Assembly (NCBI GenBank): GCA_039707465.1
Contig: CM077648.1
Coordinates: 74,828,119-74,892,118, forward strand
DNA length: 64,000 bases
From: Rhabdophis nuchalis
Taxonomy: Eukaryota > Chordata > Lepidosauria > Squamata > Natricidae
Direction of reading: 5' to 3'
The position numbers and the translations under genes are program-made. The notes beneath the pieces are model-generated. The model searched no databases and was not told the DNA's origin. It saw only the letters and a list, made by a program, of their open reading frames with translations. Of the stretch, positions 1 through 57,402 are shown one piece after another (position 1 is the stretch's first letter; every line of letters starts with the position of its first letter).

Positions 1-82
1 AACTTGGAAAATGTGGTGAAACTCACTTAACGGTCTTGCTTAGCAACCAAAATTTTGGGCTCAATTGTGGTCATAAGTTCGT

Positions 83-145
<63 letters not shown>

Positions 146-160
146 TGGCTGTTCTTTGGT
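1..160. repeat. Edge-truncated copy of the squamate repeat with internal (TTTC)n
   Basis: Positions 1-80 resemble 52259-52338, with the shared phrases ATGTGGTGAAACTCA, GCTTAGCAAC and TTTTGGGCTCAATTGTG. A (TTTC)n tract follows at about 84-138, as it does in the hAT-like elements at 42267 and 52168. The left end is cut by the window. Confidence 0.6.
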
Positions 161-354
161 CTTCTGAAGATGGTAAAAATGGATTTATGGGCACTCATTA
201 TATATAAAGGCAGCCCATGACTCTTTGGGATGCTGGTTTGAATCCAGGAAATGACTCAGAGGCTGTGATTTCTATGAAATGACCACTGGGAGAAAAATAG
301 ATCTTTAACCTGGTTAACCAAACAGGTAGCTTGAGGTGGAAGGAAATAGGAAAA

Positions 355-840
355 TAGATTTCTTCCTTTCCTTTCCTTTCCTTTCCTTTCCTTTCCTTTC
401 CTTTCCTTTCCTTTCCTTTCCTTTCCTTCCCTTCCCTTCCCTTCCCTTCCCTTCCCTTTCCTTCCTTCGATTGCCCCCCTCCCCCTTCCTCCCTTCTTTC
501 CTTCCCTCCCTCCTACTCTCTTTCTTTTTCTTTCTATCTTTCTATCTTTCTTTCTTTCCTTCCTTCCTTTCTTCCTTCTTTCACCCCTCCCTTCCTCCTC
601 CCTCCCCCTTCTTTCCTTCACTCCCTCCCTCCCACCCTCCATTCATCTTTCTTTTTCTATTTTTCTTTTTCTTTCTCTCTCTCTCTCTCTCTGTCTCTCT
701 CTCCTCCCTCCACCCATCTCTGTCACTTTGTGTGTGTGTGTGTGTGTGTATCTGATTCCCTCTCTCCCTCCCTCTCTCTATTTCTGTCTCTCTAAGTCTG
801 TCTCTCTGTGTGTCTGTCATTATCTCCCTCCCTCCCCCCC
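355..840. repeat. Polypyrimidine low-complexity tract
   Basis: The + strand is almost entirely C and T. It runs as (CCTTT)n at about 361-430, (CCCTT)n at 425-465, mixed TTCC/CTTT to 700, (TG)n at 729-748 and CT-rich sequence to 840. The open frames through it are low-complexity artefacts, not genes. Confidence 0.85.
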
Positions 841-841
841 C

Positions 842-1407
842 GGGAAGCAGCAGAGGGGCCGGCATGTCGGCTGGAGAGGAGGAGGAGGGAGCAGCCCCCT
901 GGGCAGAGGATAGGCAAGGCGCCTCCACCAGCTCCTTCCGACGGCCACCACGGCGCACTTTCCGGGGCTTCCCGGAGGGGCCGGCATGTCAGCTGAGGAG
1001 ATAACGGCTGCCTCATCCCACAGCGAGCGAGTGGGCGGAGGACCCGAGCCTGCGGCTACCTTAAGCACCGCCGAGGCCATCTGGGCACCGCACGCCCACC
1101 TCCCTTCCAGCCCCGTGTGGCACCCGGATGGTTTCGGCAGTGCTTAAGGTAGCCGCAGGTTCGAGTCCTCCGCCCGCTCGCTCGCTGTGGGATGAGGCAA
1201 CCGTTACCTCCTCAGCTGACATGCCGGCCCCTCCGGGAAGCCCCGGAAAGTGCGCCGTGGTGGCCGTCGGAAGGAGCTGATGGAGGCGCGCTCGGCCATC
1301 CTCTGCCCAGGGGGCTGCTCCCTCCTCCTCCTCTCCAGCCCTGCGGCCCGGTTCCTATCAGGCCACGGACTGGCACTGGTCTGCGGACCGGGGGTTGGGG
1401 ACCCCTG
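842..1407. repeat. GC-rich repeat with a long internal inverted repeat
   Basis: CpG-rich block whose left arm (about 870-1066) is nearly the reverse complement of the right arm (about 1139-1345); for example CTACCTTAAGCAC at 1054-1066 pairs with GTGCTTAAGGTAG at 1139-1151. The right end reads GGTTGGGGACCCCTG, like other hAT-type termini in the window. A relative lies at 42770-43791. No gene is seen; LGR5 exon 1 was considered and not found here. Confidence 0.65.
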
Positions 1408-1806
1408 CTCTACACTGTCCATATATACTGCCAAGATATTGGACAAATATGCCATGCTTATTTGATGCCCTATGGAAATAATTTCAAGAGTCTGGATGAA
1501 GACAATCACTATAAGTTCATTTATTTCAGTAATGCAACTTAAAAGGTGAAACTAATATATGAGATAAGACTCATTACATGCAAAGCAAGATAGTTCAAGC
1601 TGTGATTTGTCATAATTGTGATGATTATGGCTTACAGCTCATGAAAACCCCAAATCCACAATCACAAAAGTTAGAACATTGTGAAGAGGTGCAATATTCT
1701 AGGCTCAAAGTGTCCCACTCTAATCAGCTAATTAAGCCATAACACCTGCAAAGGGTTCCTGGGCCTTTAAATGGTCTCTCAGTCTGGTTCAGTAAGAATC
1801 ACAATC

Positions 1807-3423
1807 ATGGGAAAGACTGCTGACCTGACAGTTGTGCAGAAAACTATCATTGACACCCTCCATAAGGAGGGAAAGCCTCAAAAGATAATTGCAAAAGAAG
1901 TTGGATGTTCCCAAAGTGCTGCATCAAAGCACATTAATAGAAAGTTATGTGGAAGGGAAAAGTGTGGAAGAAAAAGGTGCACAAGCAGCAGGGATGACCT
2001 CAGCCTGGAGAGGATTGTCAGGAAAAGGACCTTCAAAAGTGTTGGGGACTTTCACAAGGAGTGGACTGAGGCTGGAGTCAGTGCATCAAGAGCCAGAACA
2101 AACTAGAACAAAACATACAGATCTGTGTTATTTAAATGTACGGGAAAGTATTAAGGATAAAATAATAGAACTAGAGTACTGTACGTCAGAGGACAATATA
2201 GTTGACCATTTCACAAAGGCTCAGGGTGCTATCAAACATAAAGAATGTAGTGAAAAGTATAGACTGAAAATGTAAATATATATTGGCCTACCCAAAGGGG
2301 AGAGTGTTAGGAGTATAGTCCTAATGTTGGGTAGGCAATATATATAAGCCATGATGACAAATGGTTTTTGTTACTTTAAATGTTTGAATGTAATTAGCAG
2401 CTGTAATTATCTCAGCAATAAGAGGAAGCCAGGAGAGCTCACTCTCGCTCGCTGACTGACTGCTTGACTGACTGACTGAACAAGGAAGAATCGTGGATTG
2501 CAACTGTAAGCAATTGTTTGTGAGTTAAGGACTATTTGATTCAATATCTACTATCACTGCTTGTGAAGCAGTAGTTTCTTTTACATCACGAGTAAAGCTA
2601 CTTGTTTTTACTAGCAGTGTCTGAGACTCTATTTGTGTGTCTACTAGCAATGTTTCTCTAGCTGCACATTCTGCTGCACAATTTTCTGTCTCCTAAAGGA
2701 GATATCCCCAACACACCACACACAGACGGATTCTGAACATGGGCTTCAAATGCCGTATTCCTCTTGTCAAGCCGCTCCTGAACAACAAAAAATGTCAGAA
2801 GCATCTTACCTGGGCTAAAGAAAAACAGACCTGGTCTGTTGTTCAGTGGTCCAAAGTCCTCTTTTCTGATGAGAGCAACTTTTGCATCTCATTTGGAAAC
2901 TGAGGACCCAGAGCATGGAGGAAGAATTGAAAGGCACACACTGCAAGATGCTTAAAGTCCAGTGTGAAGTTTCCACAGTCTGTGTTGATTTGGGGAGTCA
3001 TGTCATCTGCTGGTGTTGATCCACTATGCTTCATTAAGTCTAGGATCAACACAGCCGTCTACCAGGAGATTTTGGAGCACTTCATGCTTCCTTCTGCAGA
3101 TGAGTTTTATAGAGATGCTGACTTCATTTTCCAGCAGGACTGCCCACACTGCCAAAAGCACTAAAACCTGGTTCAATGACCATGGGATTACTGTGCTTGA
3201 TTGGCCAGCAAACTCGCCTGACCTGAACCCCATAGAGAATCTATGGGGCATTGCGAAAAGAAAGATGAGAGGCATGAGACCGAACAATGCAGAAGAGCTG
3301 AAGGCCGCTATTGAAGCATTCTGGTCTTCCATAACACCTCAGCAGTGCCACAGGCTGATAGCTTCCATGCCACGTTGCATTGAGGCAGTAATTGCTGCAA
3401 AAGGGGCCCAAACCAAGTGCTGA
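1807..3423 (+). pseudogene. Broken Tc1-family transposase
   Basis: The product of an intact relative binds the transposon ends and cuts and pastes the element. The N-terminal part (1807-2091, start MGKTADLTV) carries the paired HTH region with GKPQKIIAKEVGCSQSAASKH. After the copia insertion the DDE domain resumes at about 2714 with LLNNKKCQKHLTWAKEKQ and FSDESNF (first Asp). It continues with FQQDCPHCQKH (second Asp) and WPANSPDLNPIENLWG (Glu), and stops at 3421. Besides the insertion, there is a stop after SFGN near 2900 and a frameshift near 3150-3165, so it cannot make transposase. Assignment to Tc1 is sure; the subfamily is not. Confidence 0.88.
2092..2713 (+). mobile_element. 3' end of a Ty1/copia LTR retrotransposon (pol tail plus LTR)
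   Basis: About 2110-2275 reads KHTDLCYLNVRESIKDKI, IELEYCTSEDNIVDHFTK and on to a stop. That is the C-terminal RNase H tail of copia pol (pattern KHIDIRYHFVRE...IxLxYCxTExxxADxFTK). It is followed by the purine tract AAAGGGGAGAG and an LTR at 2305-2713 that starts TGTTAG and ends CCAACA, with a TATATATAAG box near 2340. The 5' LTR, gag and most of pol are missing. It sits inside the Tc1 transposase. Confidence 0.72.
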
Positions 3424-3937
3424 GTACATATGCATGCTTATACTTTTCAGAGGTCCCATATTGTTCTATGTACAATCCTTGTTTTATTGATTGCATGCAA
3501 TATTCTAATTTTCTGAGATTGTGAATTTGGGGTTTTCATGAGCTGTTCGCCATAATCATCACAATTATGACAAATCACAGCTTGAACTATCTTGCTTTGC
3601 ATGTAATGAGTCTTATCTCATATATTAGTTTCACCTTTTAAGTTGCATTACTGAAATAAATGAACTTTTGCATGATATTCTAATTTTTCAAGCTTCACCT
3701 GTATACTTTCACCAAAGCTGTCCTAAAACTGGAATTGTTGCATTTTTCAGTTCATATAATAAGGAGCATTTGAAGGGAAAATGAGGACTGTGTGATGGTG
3801 ATCTGCTAAATAGAACCCTTCTTTGAACTTCTTTTCACAGTGCTTTGGCGCTATGACTTTTTTATGCCTGGTTATAAACTAGACTTTGAATCTATCAACT
3901 TAGAGTTGAAAACTGTTTGGATTATGCTATAATTACA

Positions 3938-4231
3938 GGTAGTCCTCTACTTACAACAATTCATTTAGTGATCGTTCAAAGTTACAATAGCACTAAAGAA
4001 TGACTTATGGCAGTTTTTCAGACTTATGACCATTGCAGTATGATCATGTGATCAAAATTCAGATGCTTAGTAACTGGCTAATATTGACGATGGTTGCAAT
4101 GTCCCAGTGATCACTTTTTGTGACTTCCTGACAAGCAAAGTCAATGGGTAAGCCAGATTCACTTAACAAGCATGTTAAGTGGGGCAAATTTCACATAACT
4201 ACCGTCTTACTTAGATGAGGAGTACCTATAA
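3938..4231. mobile_element. Short TIR element, ACAGGTAGTCCTC family (MITE-like)
   Basis: It starts TACAGGTAGTCCTCTACTTAC and ends GAGGAGTACCTATA, the degraded inverted terminus. Inner phrases (GTTCAAAGTTACA, GATCATGTGATCAAAATTCA, CTGACAAGCAAAGTCAATGG, AGCCAGATTCACTTAACAA) recur in the copies at 34484 and 47628. No coding capacity; TA-flanked ends suggest a Tc1/mariner-type MITE. Confidence 0.7.
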
Positions 4232-6424
4232 GTAACCTTTGTGGAAAAGGGAAAGAAGTATAAAATTAGTTTCTGGAAGGGTTGAGTAGTGGCATGTAGG
4301 TTCTTAAATTGCCTCCAGAAACAATGCCAGCGCATACACTTGTGACAGACCATACAACCTGTGGGACTACAACTAAACAACCATATAGTCTTTATTTCAA
4401 AAATTAGAAACACTAAATGTAAAATTACTTTGCGTATTTTTCTCAAAACTAAATTGTGTGACCATTCATGATTTATGTCTTGCAAGCCATTGCCCAAATA
4501 CAATGTAAGTCTGACACATGAATTTTCTTTTGTTTTTTTTTTTGATAATTTATTGCTCACTATATTAAGTCCTTTGATTTCTTTCTATTCCTGGTCATAT
4601 TAGGCATACCAATCCAGGAGGTGCCATAGTCAATGTATTAGTTTGGTTAGTTAATACATAGCCAATGTATTTAGTACCTGAACAAAGACAGTTTGTGCTT
4701 CTGAAACCACCTTGGCTTTGAGCAATGAATCTCATATTTTAGGAAACATGCAGCATATTTTAGAATAGGTTGTCTACTTCTGAAAACCACACATCCCAAG
4801 GACTTCCATTTTGTCTACATTTATTCTATGTTTACTGCCCTCATTCAGCAGCATATTTTATGTACTGATCCAGCAACCACAGATCATATTTAATTCTGAT
4901 GACAATGAGCAATAGAACTCCTATTGTCAGTATGTAACAATGTTGTCCCAATGTTACATCCAAGTAAAGTTGCTAGTGCTTTCTTATAATGATGAAACAT
5001 ATGGAGGACACAATACTACTATATGAAATTCCAGAATGTAATTTTCAATCTAATAATATATCATGACTGATAAACCTGCCAAGCCTTGAAGCCCAAATAC
5101 AAAACTAAACTTTAGAATTTCATCATCAAAAATTAAGTGTCCTAATATTTTCCTAATTAATTCAGCGCTACCTTTGGAACAATTACCTCATTTTATATAC
5201 TACTAGTAGTTAACTAATAATGACCTTTTCAAGGATACTCCATTATATTCAACTTTCTCTTAGATGTCTACTTTATTTTTCTGCAACATGAGAGTTCTTG
5301 TTAAGCAGGACATTTTAGATTATTTCCTTCCCAGCCCAAAATTACTATAATAAACCTGGAGTTTTAAAAAAGTATATATTATATTTAAAATATCTGATAT
5401 ATTTATTCTAAGCTTGAATACAGAATTAGAAAACACTTATTCAATAAACAACATGGTAATAATGTATGTAAACGTTAAAATAATTTTCCAAGTGTGAAAT
5501 TAAAATATCTTTTAACATTTTGACATATAGGGCTGTAAACCAAAATATATTTTGTGCATATGTTGTTAGCAGCAGAGGTTACCATCCTCAGATAGACAAG
5601 AACTCTAAAAATTACCAGAATCTTGAAATAAGCTTAGAAAATAATCAGTAATCATATAGTTCTTTCATTTTCATATGATCATGATACCCTAATCCAGTCT
5701 GTAGCCCAGCTGTTGCATTTTGCATGAAAAGAAAATCCAGATGCGTTTAGGGACAGCACACTAGAGTTTAGACAAGATTTAATTAAGGCGTAGAAAATTG
5801 TTTACTGATTAGAATATCTCACTACCAACACTAGATGGACCATAACTACTGCCATATCATGACTGTAATTGTATTGCATTGTAATTTATTATTGTTAATT
5901 CTTAATGTTTTAGTATGTTTTAATTTCTGTAAACCATCTGAAGTGCCTTTAAATTGGGATAAGAATAAGCCACGTAATGAACAAGCAGATAATTGTTATG
6001 TAAATAATTAATCCAGCTGCCAAATTCTAATAGAATTTCTTTTCTTCATTCACTAAAATAATTACATTATTTTAATGAAATCAGTGGCATCAAAAAAGAA
6101 AGAAATGAAAGAAATGGAAAAAAAGGGGGTAGAAAGCTTAGTACATCCATTGTTTTCATCAGCTCACAATATAACTATTGTTTCCATAAAGCATCGCTCC
6201 AGAGATGCTCTGATGATTAAGATAATGCAGTGATGGTTATGGAAGGATTGCTGAAGATATTGCTTATTTGTACCAATACATTTAACATTTACTTTGTCAA
6301 GGAGAAAAGAGGTGAGATAAAATGGTGGATCGATTGGGCCTTTTGTTGGGCTAGGACCCTCAATGAATGCTTATGGTATAATTGAGGGTACAAGGTAAAT
6401 TTTGAAACATTGTGTGCCCATCAT
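4232..6424. other. LGR5 intron 1, no recognised feature
   Basis: AT-rich sequence with short ORFs only. I see no exon, RNA gene or clear repeat in it. Confidence 0.6.
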
Positions 6425-6527
6425 GTCTATGGAGATTCTCAATCATCCAGGTCATGGCTGTCCCAAAGGGCTTTTTTAAAAAACCAACTGGACTTTCTTG
6501 TTCCTTTGAAAACATTTTGCTTTTCAT
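6425..6527. mobile_element. Penelope-like element remnant (left part, split by an L1 insertion)
   Basis: The phrase GAAAACATTTTGCTTTTCAT followed across the insertion by CCAAGAAGCTTCTTCAGTTG (8532 on) resembles the end of Penelope-like retroelements, which often carry a hammerhead motif there. On the minus strand the rejoined flank contains CTGAAGA and a short stem, but the GAAA core is eroded. The remnant resumes at 8512. Confidence 0.4.
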
Positions 6528-8511
6528 TTTTTTTTTTATATTGAAAAAGTTTTATTGAGTTTACATTTTTTGTGGGGTAGGGTAAGGGTTACATAGAAAT
6601 TTTGAGAGTAGTCACGTCAAAGTCGTCGGCTCCTCCGGTACCTCAAGTTACATTATTAAAAAGAAAGAAAAAAAAAACATTTCACATAACACTACAAGCT
6701 GGGAGCAAGTACATATTCCTAAATTTTTCAGTTATATACTGTCAGTCAATTACAAAAATCCAGATTACAAATATCATACAATATTACTCAAAAAAAAACA
6801 AGGGCAAAGTTATTTTTTAGATCTAAGTCTCTTGGCAATTGTATCTTCCCCCTTCTCCCCCGGGCCCCCAGCGGACGGGGCCATGGCTCCCCCTGCCCCC
6901 CCTGGATCTTCTCCCAGGACAGAGGAATGTTTTTTAAGAAAGGCTTCCGCCTCAACAACTGTTTTAATCTTCACTCTACCTCCTTCCCAGAACACCAGCA
7001 TCCCTTCGGGTATCACCCACTTGAACCAGATCCCATGATCAAACAATGTTTTAGACAAGAAGGAAAATTTCCTTCTAGCTTCTCTAATCTTTCTTGGAAT
7101 CTGCTTCAAGATGGTAACCTCCTTTTGTTGGTAAATCATAGGACTCCCTCTTTGCGCCTTCAAGATCTCCTCTCTGGTTGACCTTCTAACAAATTTTACA
7201 TGTATCTCTCTGGGTACTTCATTCATCCTGGCATATGCAGAATTTATTCTGTAGACTAGGTCAATGTCCCCTCTGATCTCATCTTTAGGTTTATGTAAAT
7301 AGTCTGCAATAATTGTACTCATAAGATCAGGGAGACATTCACCATCCATCTCAGAAACATTCTGAAATCTCAAAAAATATGTCATCCTTTCCATATCTAT
7401 CCTAGTCACATGCCCATTTATTTCCACAACCTCATTAGAAACATTTTTAATCTCTCCCTTAGCCCCCTCCAGCCCCCCTTTCAATTCTTCATTCTTCTGT
7501 GTATTCTCAAGCACTTGTTTTCGAGTGTCCAATAATTCCTTTTTAAAGTTGACATGTTCTGCCCTCTGGGCCTTAATTTCTAATACCAAATTTTGTATAA
7601 CAGATTCAAGGGCAGTCATTCTTTGTTCAAGGCGTGCCAGCGTTTCTTCTTGTGCCATGTTTAGCTGTTAAAATCCGTGCCAATAAAATGGCGTTTTTAG
7701 GGTGGGGCTGGTAGGCAGATCAGGAGTCCAAAGTTCTTAAAGTTGTATAGCTGCAAAATTCAGAAACCAGTAGAGAAACACTTTTCCAACTCCATAGGTA
7801 TAATAACGAAGGCAATCCAGAAAGGAAAACACAAATCCAAAAAAAGAAAATTCTTCATCAATAATTAGAGGAAGTCCAAATCACAAAGAGACACTGGTAA
7901 TTTTCCATAGGTCATAGTCAGTCGGGGACAAAGAGAAGCCATTTTCCGCCCAAACTCAGAGCCCGAGGGAGAAAGCGGTTAAAAAGCAAAAAAGAAACTG
8001 TTTCAGCCAGACCTAGAGACATAATTGCAACAAGCCGCAAAGTACTTTCCCTTGTTAAAGACCATCCAGATTAAAAGTTTCCGATTCCTCTCAACGAGGC
8101 ATTTCCGAGTGCCGCTTTTAGTCCAAGGGGGGGTTTTTGGAAACAAACACCCCCCTCCTGTCCCTTTCAGCCCGGCTGACAGTACAGAAAAAAAAAGTTT
8201 TAAACGCTCACTCTCCGCTCGCAGCTGAGGTCCCGAAAAGCCTCCCGACTCTTCCGATCGTCTCTCTTCATGAAATTAAATGGTGCCGCCAACCTTTGGC
8301 GAAGGGAAGACCCCCCGCAGCATGTCCTCTTCCGCCTAAGCCGAGGAGCAGGGTCGCTCGCCCCACTGCCGTGGGGGGGGGCTTCCCTGTCGAGCCGGCT
8401 TTACGGGAGAAGCCCCAAACAAGGGGCTTCTCGCCCCCGTGGGGGGGCAGGAAAAGGAACAAAGCGGCGAGCGAACCCTAAGTTCGCCCGTCGCCACCGG
8501 AACCGGAAGTC
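6528..8511 (-). mobile_element. Complete ORF1-only L1 element (HAL1-like), 1984 bp
   Basis: On the minus strand it has a GC-rich 5' UTR of 853 bp (7659-8511, beginning GACTTCCGG), an intact L1 ORF1 (7658 to 6810), a 282-bp 3' region with AATAAA near its end, and a poly(A) tail (T run at 6528-6537). Identical 20-bp sequences at 6508-6527 and 8512-8531 are the target-site duplication. No ORF2 is present between ORF1 and the tail. The layout is that of the half-L1 elements known in mammals. Confidence 0.85.
6810..7658 (-). CDS. L1 ORF1p-like RNA-binding protein, intact (282 aa)
   Basis: Product of a retrotransposon, not a host gene. It is expected to form trimers and bind L1 RNA as a nucleic-acid chaperone in cytoplasmic particles. 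Residues 1 to about 85 are a heptad-rich coiled coil (RLEQRMTALESVIQNL, KKELLDTRKQVLENTQ). An RRM-like domain follows (MERMTYFLRFQNVSE at about 93-107), then the conserved C-terminal domain (IHVKFVRRSTREEILKA, TILKQIPRKIREARRKFSFL, WVIPEGMLVFWEGGRVKI). The tail is a Gly/Pro-rich, basic extension. The start at 7658 follows the GC-rich leader; a second copy starts at the equivalent MAQE. There are no stops or frameshifts, which suggests a young insertion. The order of domains is clear; activity is unknown. Confidence 0.88.
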   Translation of the reverse strand: MAQEETLARLEQRMTALESVIQNLVLEIKAQRAEHVNFKKELLDTRKQVLENTQKNEELKGGLEGAKGEIKNVSNEVVEINGHVTRIDMERMTYFLRFQNVSEMDGECLPDLMSTIIADYLHKPKDEIRGDIDLVYRINSAYARMNEVPREIHVKFVRRSTREEILKAQRGSPMIYQQKEVTILKQIPRKIREARRKFSFLSKTLFDHGIWFKWVIPEGMLVFWEGGRVKIKTVVEAEAFLKKHSSVLGEDPGGAGGAMAPSAGGPGEKGEDTIAKRLRSKK

Positions 8512-8580
8512 GAAAACATTTTGCTTTTCATCCAAGAAGCTTCTTCAGTTGCGTGACCATGGATTTTTGCCCTAAATGGG
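8512..8580. mobile_element. Penelope-like element remnant (right part)
   Basis: It continues the remnant interrupted at 6527. CATCCAAGAAGCTTCTTCAG is typical of Penelope-like ends. 8512-8531 is the second copy of the L1 target duplication. Confidence 0.4.
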
Positions 8581-8794
8581 CAAAACCTACTTAATCATTA
8601 CATTATATTGTTTCTTAAAATAAGTAGGAAAAGCAGTAATTTCTACACAAACCAATTAAACAAGATATTATTACATACAAGTAAAGCTGAGAGACCTAGA
8701 AAAAGTTATTGGTTTTCTATGACATGAATTGTGCAGAATCCCACCAGGAAATGTGATATGAAGATGAAGGTTCATTCTTTGAGCTTGTGGGTTG

Positions 8795-8830
8795 TTTCCA
8801 AATGTTTCATTAGGTAACATCTTCAGTGGA
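8795..8830 (-). other. Eroded hammerhead-like motif of a Penelope-like repeat
   Basis: On the minus strand, 8828-8801 reads CACTGAAGATGTTACC then TAATGAAACATT. This resembles the CUGANGA - stem II - GAAAC order of Penelope-associated hammerheads. Stem II no longer pairs, so it is a relic at best. Confidence 0.35.
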
Positions 8831-9094
8831 GTTTAGGGTTTATGATTTACAGAATTCCCTTGTAAGTTCAGAGAACGAACCTTCACCCTCATCCTACACC
8901 TGAGCTACAGATATTCGCCACTATGGCAAGTGTGGTATATCTCAAAGAATTATTTTTACAGATTGGAATAGTAAGGTAAAGCAAAATATGTGGTTTCAGT
9001 ACAGTGAAAGTGAAATTCACTTTTTCTTAAAAATGTAGATTTAATAAATACTTTAATATGATGGAAAATCAGTCTTTTATGTTAATCAGTCTAA

Positions 9095-9170
9095 GATAGG
9101 GGACTGCGGTGGGTCATCTTCGGGGAGAGGGGGCGGTCTAGAAATCCAATAAATAAATAAATAAATAAAA
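9095..9170 (+). repeat. L2 LINE 3' terminus with (TAAA)n tail
   Basis: GGGGCGGTCTAGAAATCC followed by (AATAA)n is the eroded hairpin end seen intact in the L2 copies further right. Only the last about 75 bp are present. Confidence 0.5.
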
Positions 9171-9176
9171 TCTGGT

Positions 9177-9405
9177 TAGAATGCTAAGTCAGAAGACCAT
9201 TGAGAGGTTGACAGCTCAACAGTTCAAAAAACCAAGAGGAGCAGCCCATCAATTTGTCTAAGCGCCTGCAAACTTAGCAGTTCAAAAGCATGCAAATGCA
9301 AATAGATAAAAAGGTACCACTTTGGTGGGAATATACCAGGGACATGAAAGCAGATTCCCTTGGACATCCCCAGAACAATGGTGATGTTTAACATACTTGC
9401 TTGCA
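9177..9405. repeat. SINE-like repeat
   Basis: Phrases such as CTTAGCAGTTCAAAAGCATGCAAATG, given here as positions 9275-9300, and GATAAAAAGGTACCACTTTGGTGGG at 9305-9329 belong to a widespread squamate short repeat. Family name not certain. Confidence 0.4.
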
Positions 9406-9574
9406 TAATATTCCAGAGAAATAATTGAGTTTTTCTAAGTTAAACAACTTGATACTATCAGCTCTAGGACAAGAAATATTTGTATTTGTTGCTGTTTACA
9501 TATTCCTTAAGGTGTATTATTTATCAGCTAAACAATGCAGTTATATTTCAGTCTTTTTTATTTTTCCTTTACAG

Positions 9575-56736
<47,162 letters not shown>

Positions 56737-57120
56737 GTAAGCATTGTAAACATGCATTAAAACATATTTTTAAAAAAGGATTTTAAAAATTAGGCTATCA
56801 AAATTGATGATCAAATATTCTAATTTTACCATTTTAATTTGTAAATATCAATACAAAAAATCATTAATTCCTATAAATCTATATTTTATTTTTTTATTCT
56901 AATAAGGTTGCAAAAAACTGGAGGTGGTAAACGATTTTCATTTCCCACAATGTATATATGGCTTGATGATAAACGAATTATCTTAAGTAACCTAAATAAC
57001 CCTTGAAATTCTATAATTCTAAGTACCTATGAAGAAGACAAATTTGATGTTTAATTGAGGTTCAAAAACTCTTAATTCTCTCTGTAGCCACATATTAAAT
57101 ATTATTATCAATACTAGCTA
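56737..57120. other. LGR5 intron 16, start, no recognised feature
   Basis: AT-rich. Searched for exon 17 and not found. Confidence 0.55.
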
Positions 57121-57402
57121 TACCCGGCCACGCGTTGCTGTGGCCCAGTCTGGTTAAATGGCCAACCAATCTGTGTGTAGATCTACACCTGCACACATAC
57201 ACACAACCACCATATAAGCCCCAACCTACCTACCTACTGTATTTCTCCCTCTCTATCTATCTATCCCTCTACCTACCTACATGCTGTATTTCTTTCTTTC
57301 TCCCTCTACCTACCTACCTACCTACTGTATTTCCCCCTCTTTCTCTATTCCTCTACTTACCTACCTACCTACTGTATTTCTCCCTCTCTATCTATCCCCC
57401 TA
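57115..57402. repeat. CTAC-rich minisatellite, left part, with repeat head
   Basis: ACTAGCTATACCCGGCCACG then CGTTGCTGTGGCC (57113-57145) is a common repeat head I cannot assign. It passes into units of (CTAC)n-TGTATTTCTCCCTCTCTATC-type sequence, about 40 bp each. The array is split by the L2 at 57403 and resumes at 60498. Confidence 0.7.

Larger units (their letters stand above)
1513..3702 (+). mobile_element. Tc1-like DNA transposon, interrupted by a Ty1/copia fragment
   Basis: Terminal inverted repeats of about 150 bp pair 1513-1665 with about 3508-3664: TTCATTTATTTCAGTAATGC at the left matches its reverse complement near 3645. The right end continues to CACCTGTA at 3702; the matching outermost bases are missing at the left. 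Between them lies a broken Tc1 transposase gene. A copia-type fragment (about 2092-2713) interrupts it. Confidence 0.85.

Noticed and set aside
336..755. Long Phe/Leu/Ser/Pro-rich ORFs in both strands
   Set aside because: Produced by polypyrimidine microsatellites; no protein features.
842..1407. GC-rich, CpG-rich block as LGR5 exon 1 / CpG-island promoter
   Set aside because: No signal peptide or Cys-rich N-cap reads in any frame on the + strand, the block is an inverted repeat, and it has a relative at 42770-43791. It is a repeat.
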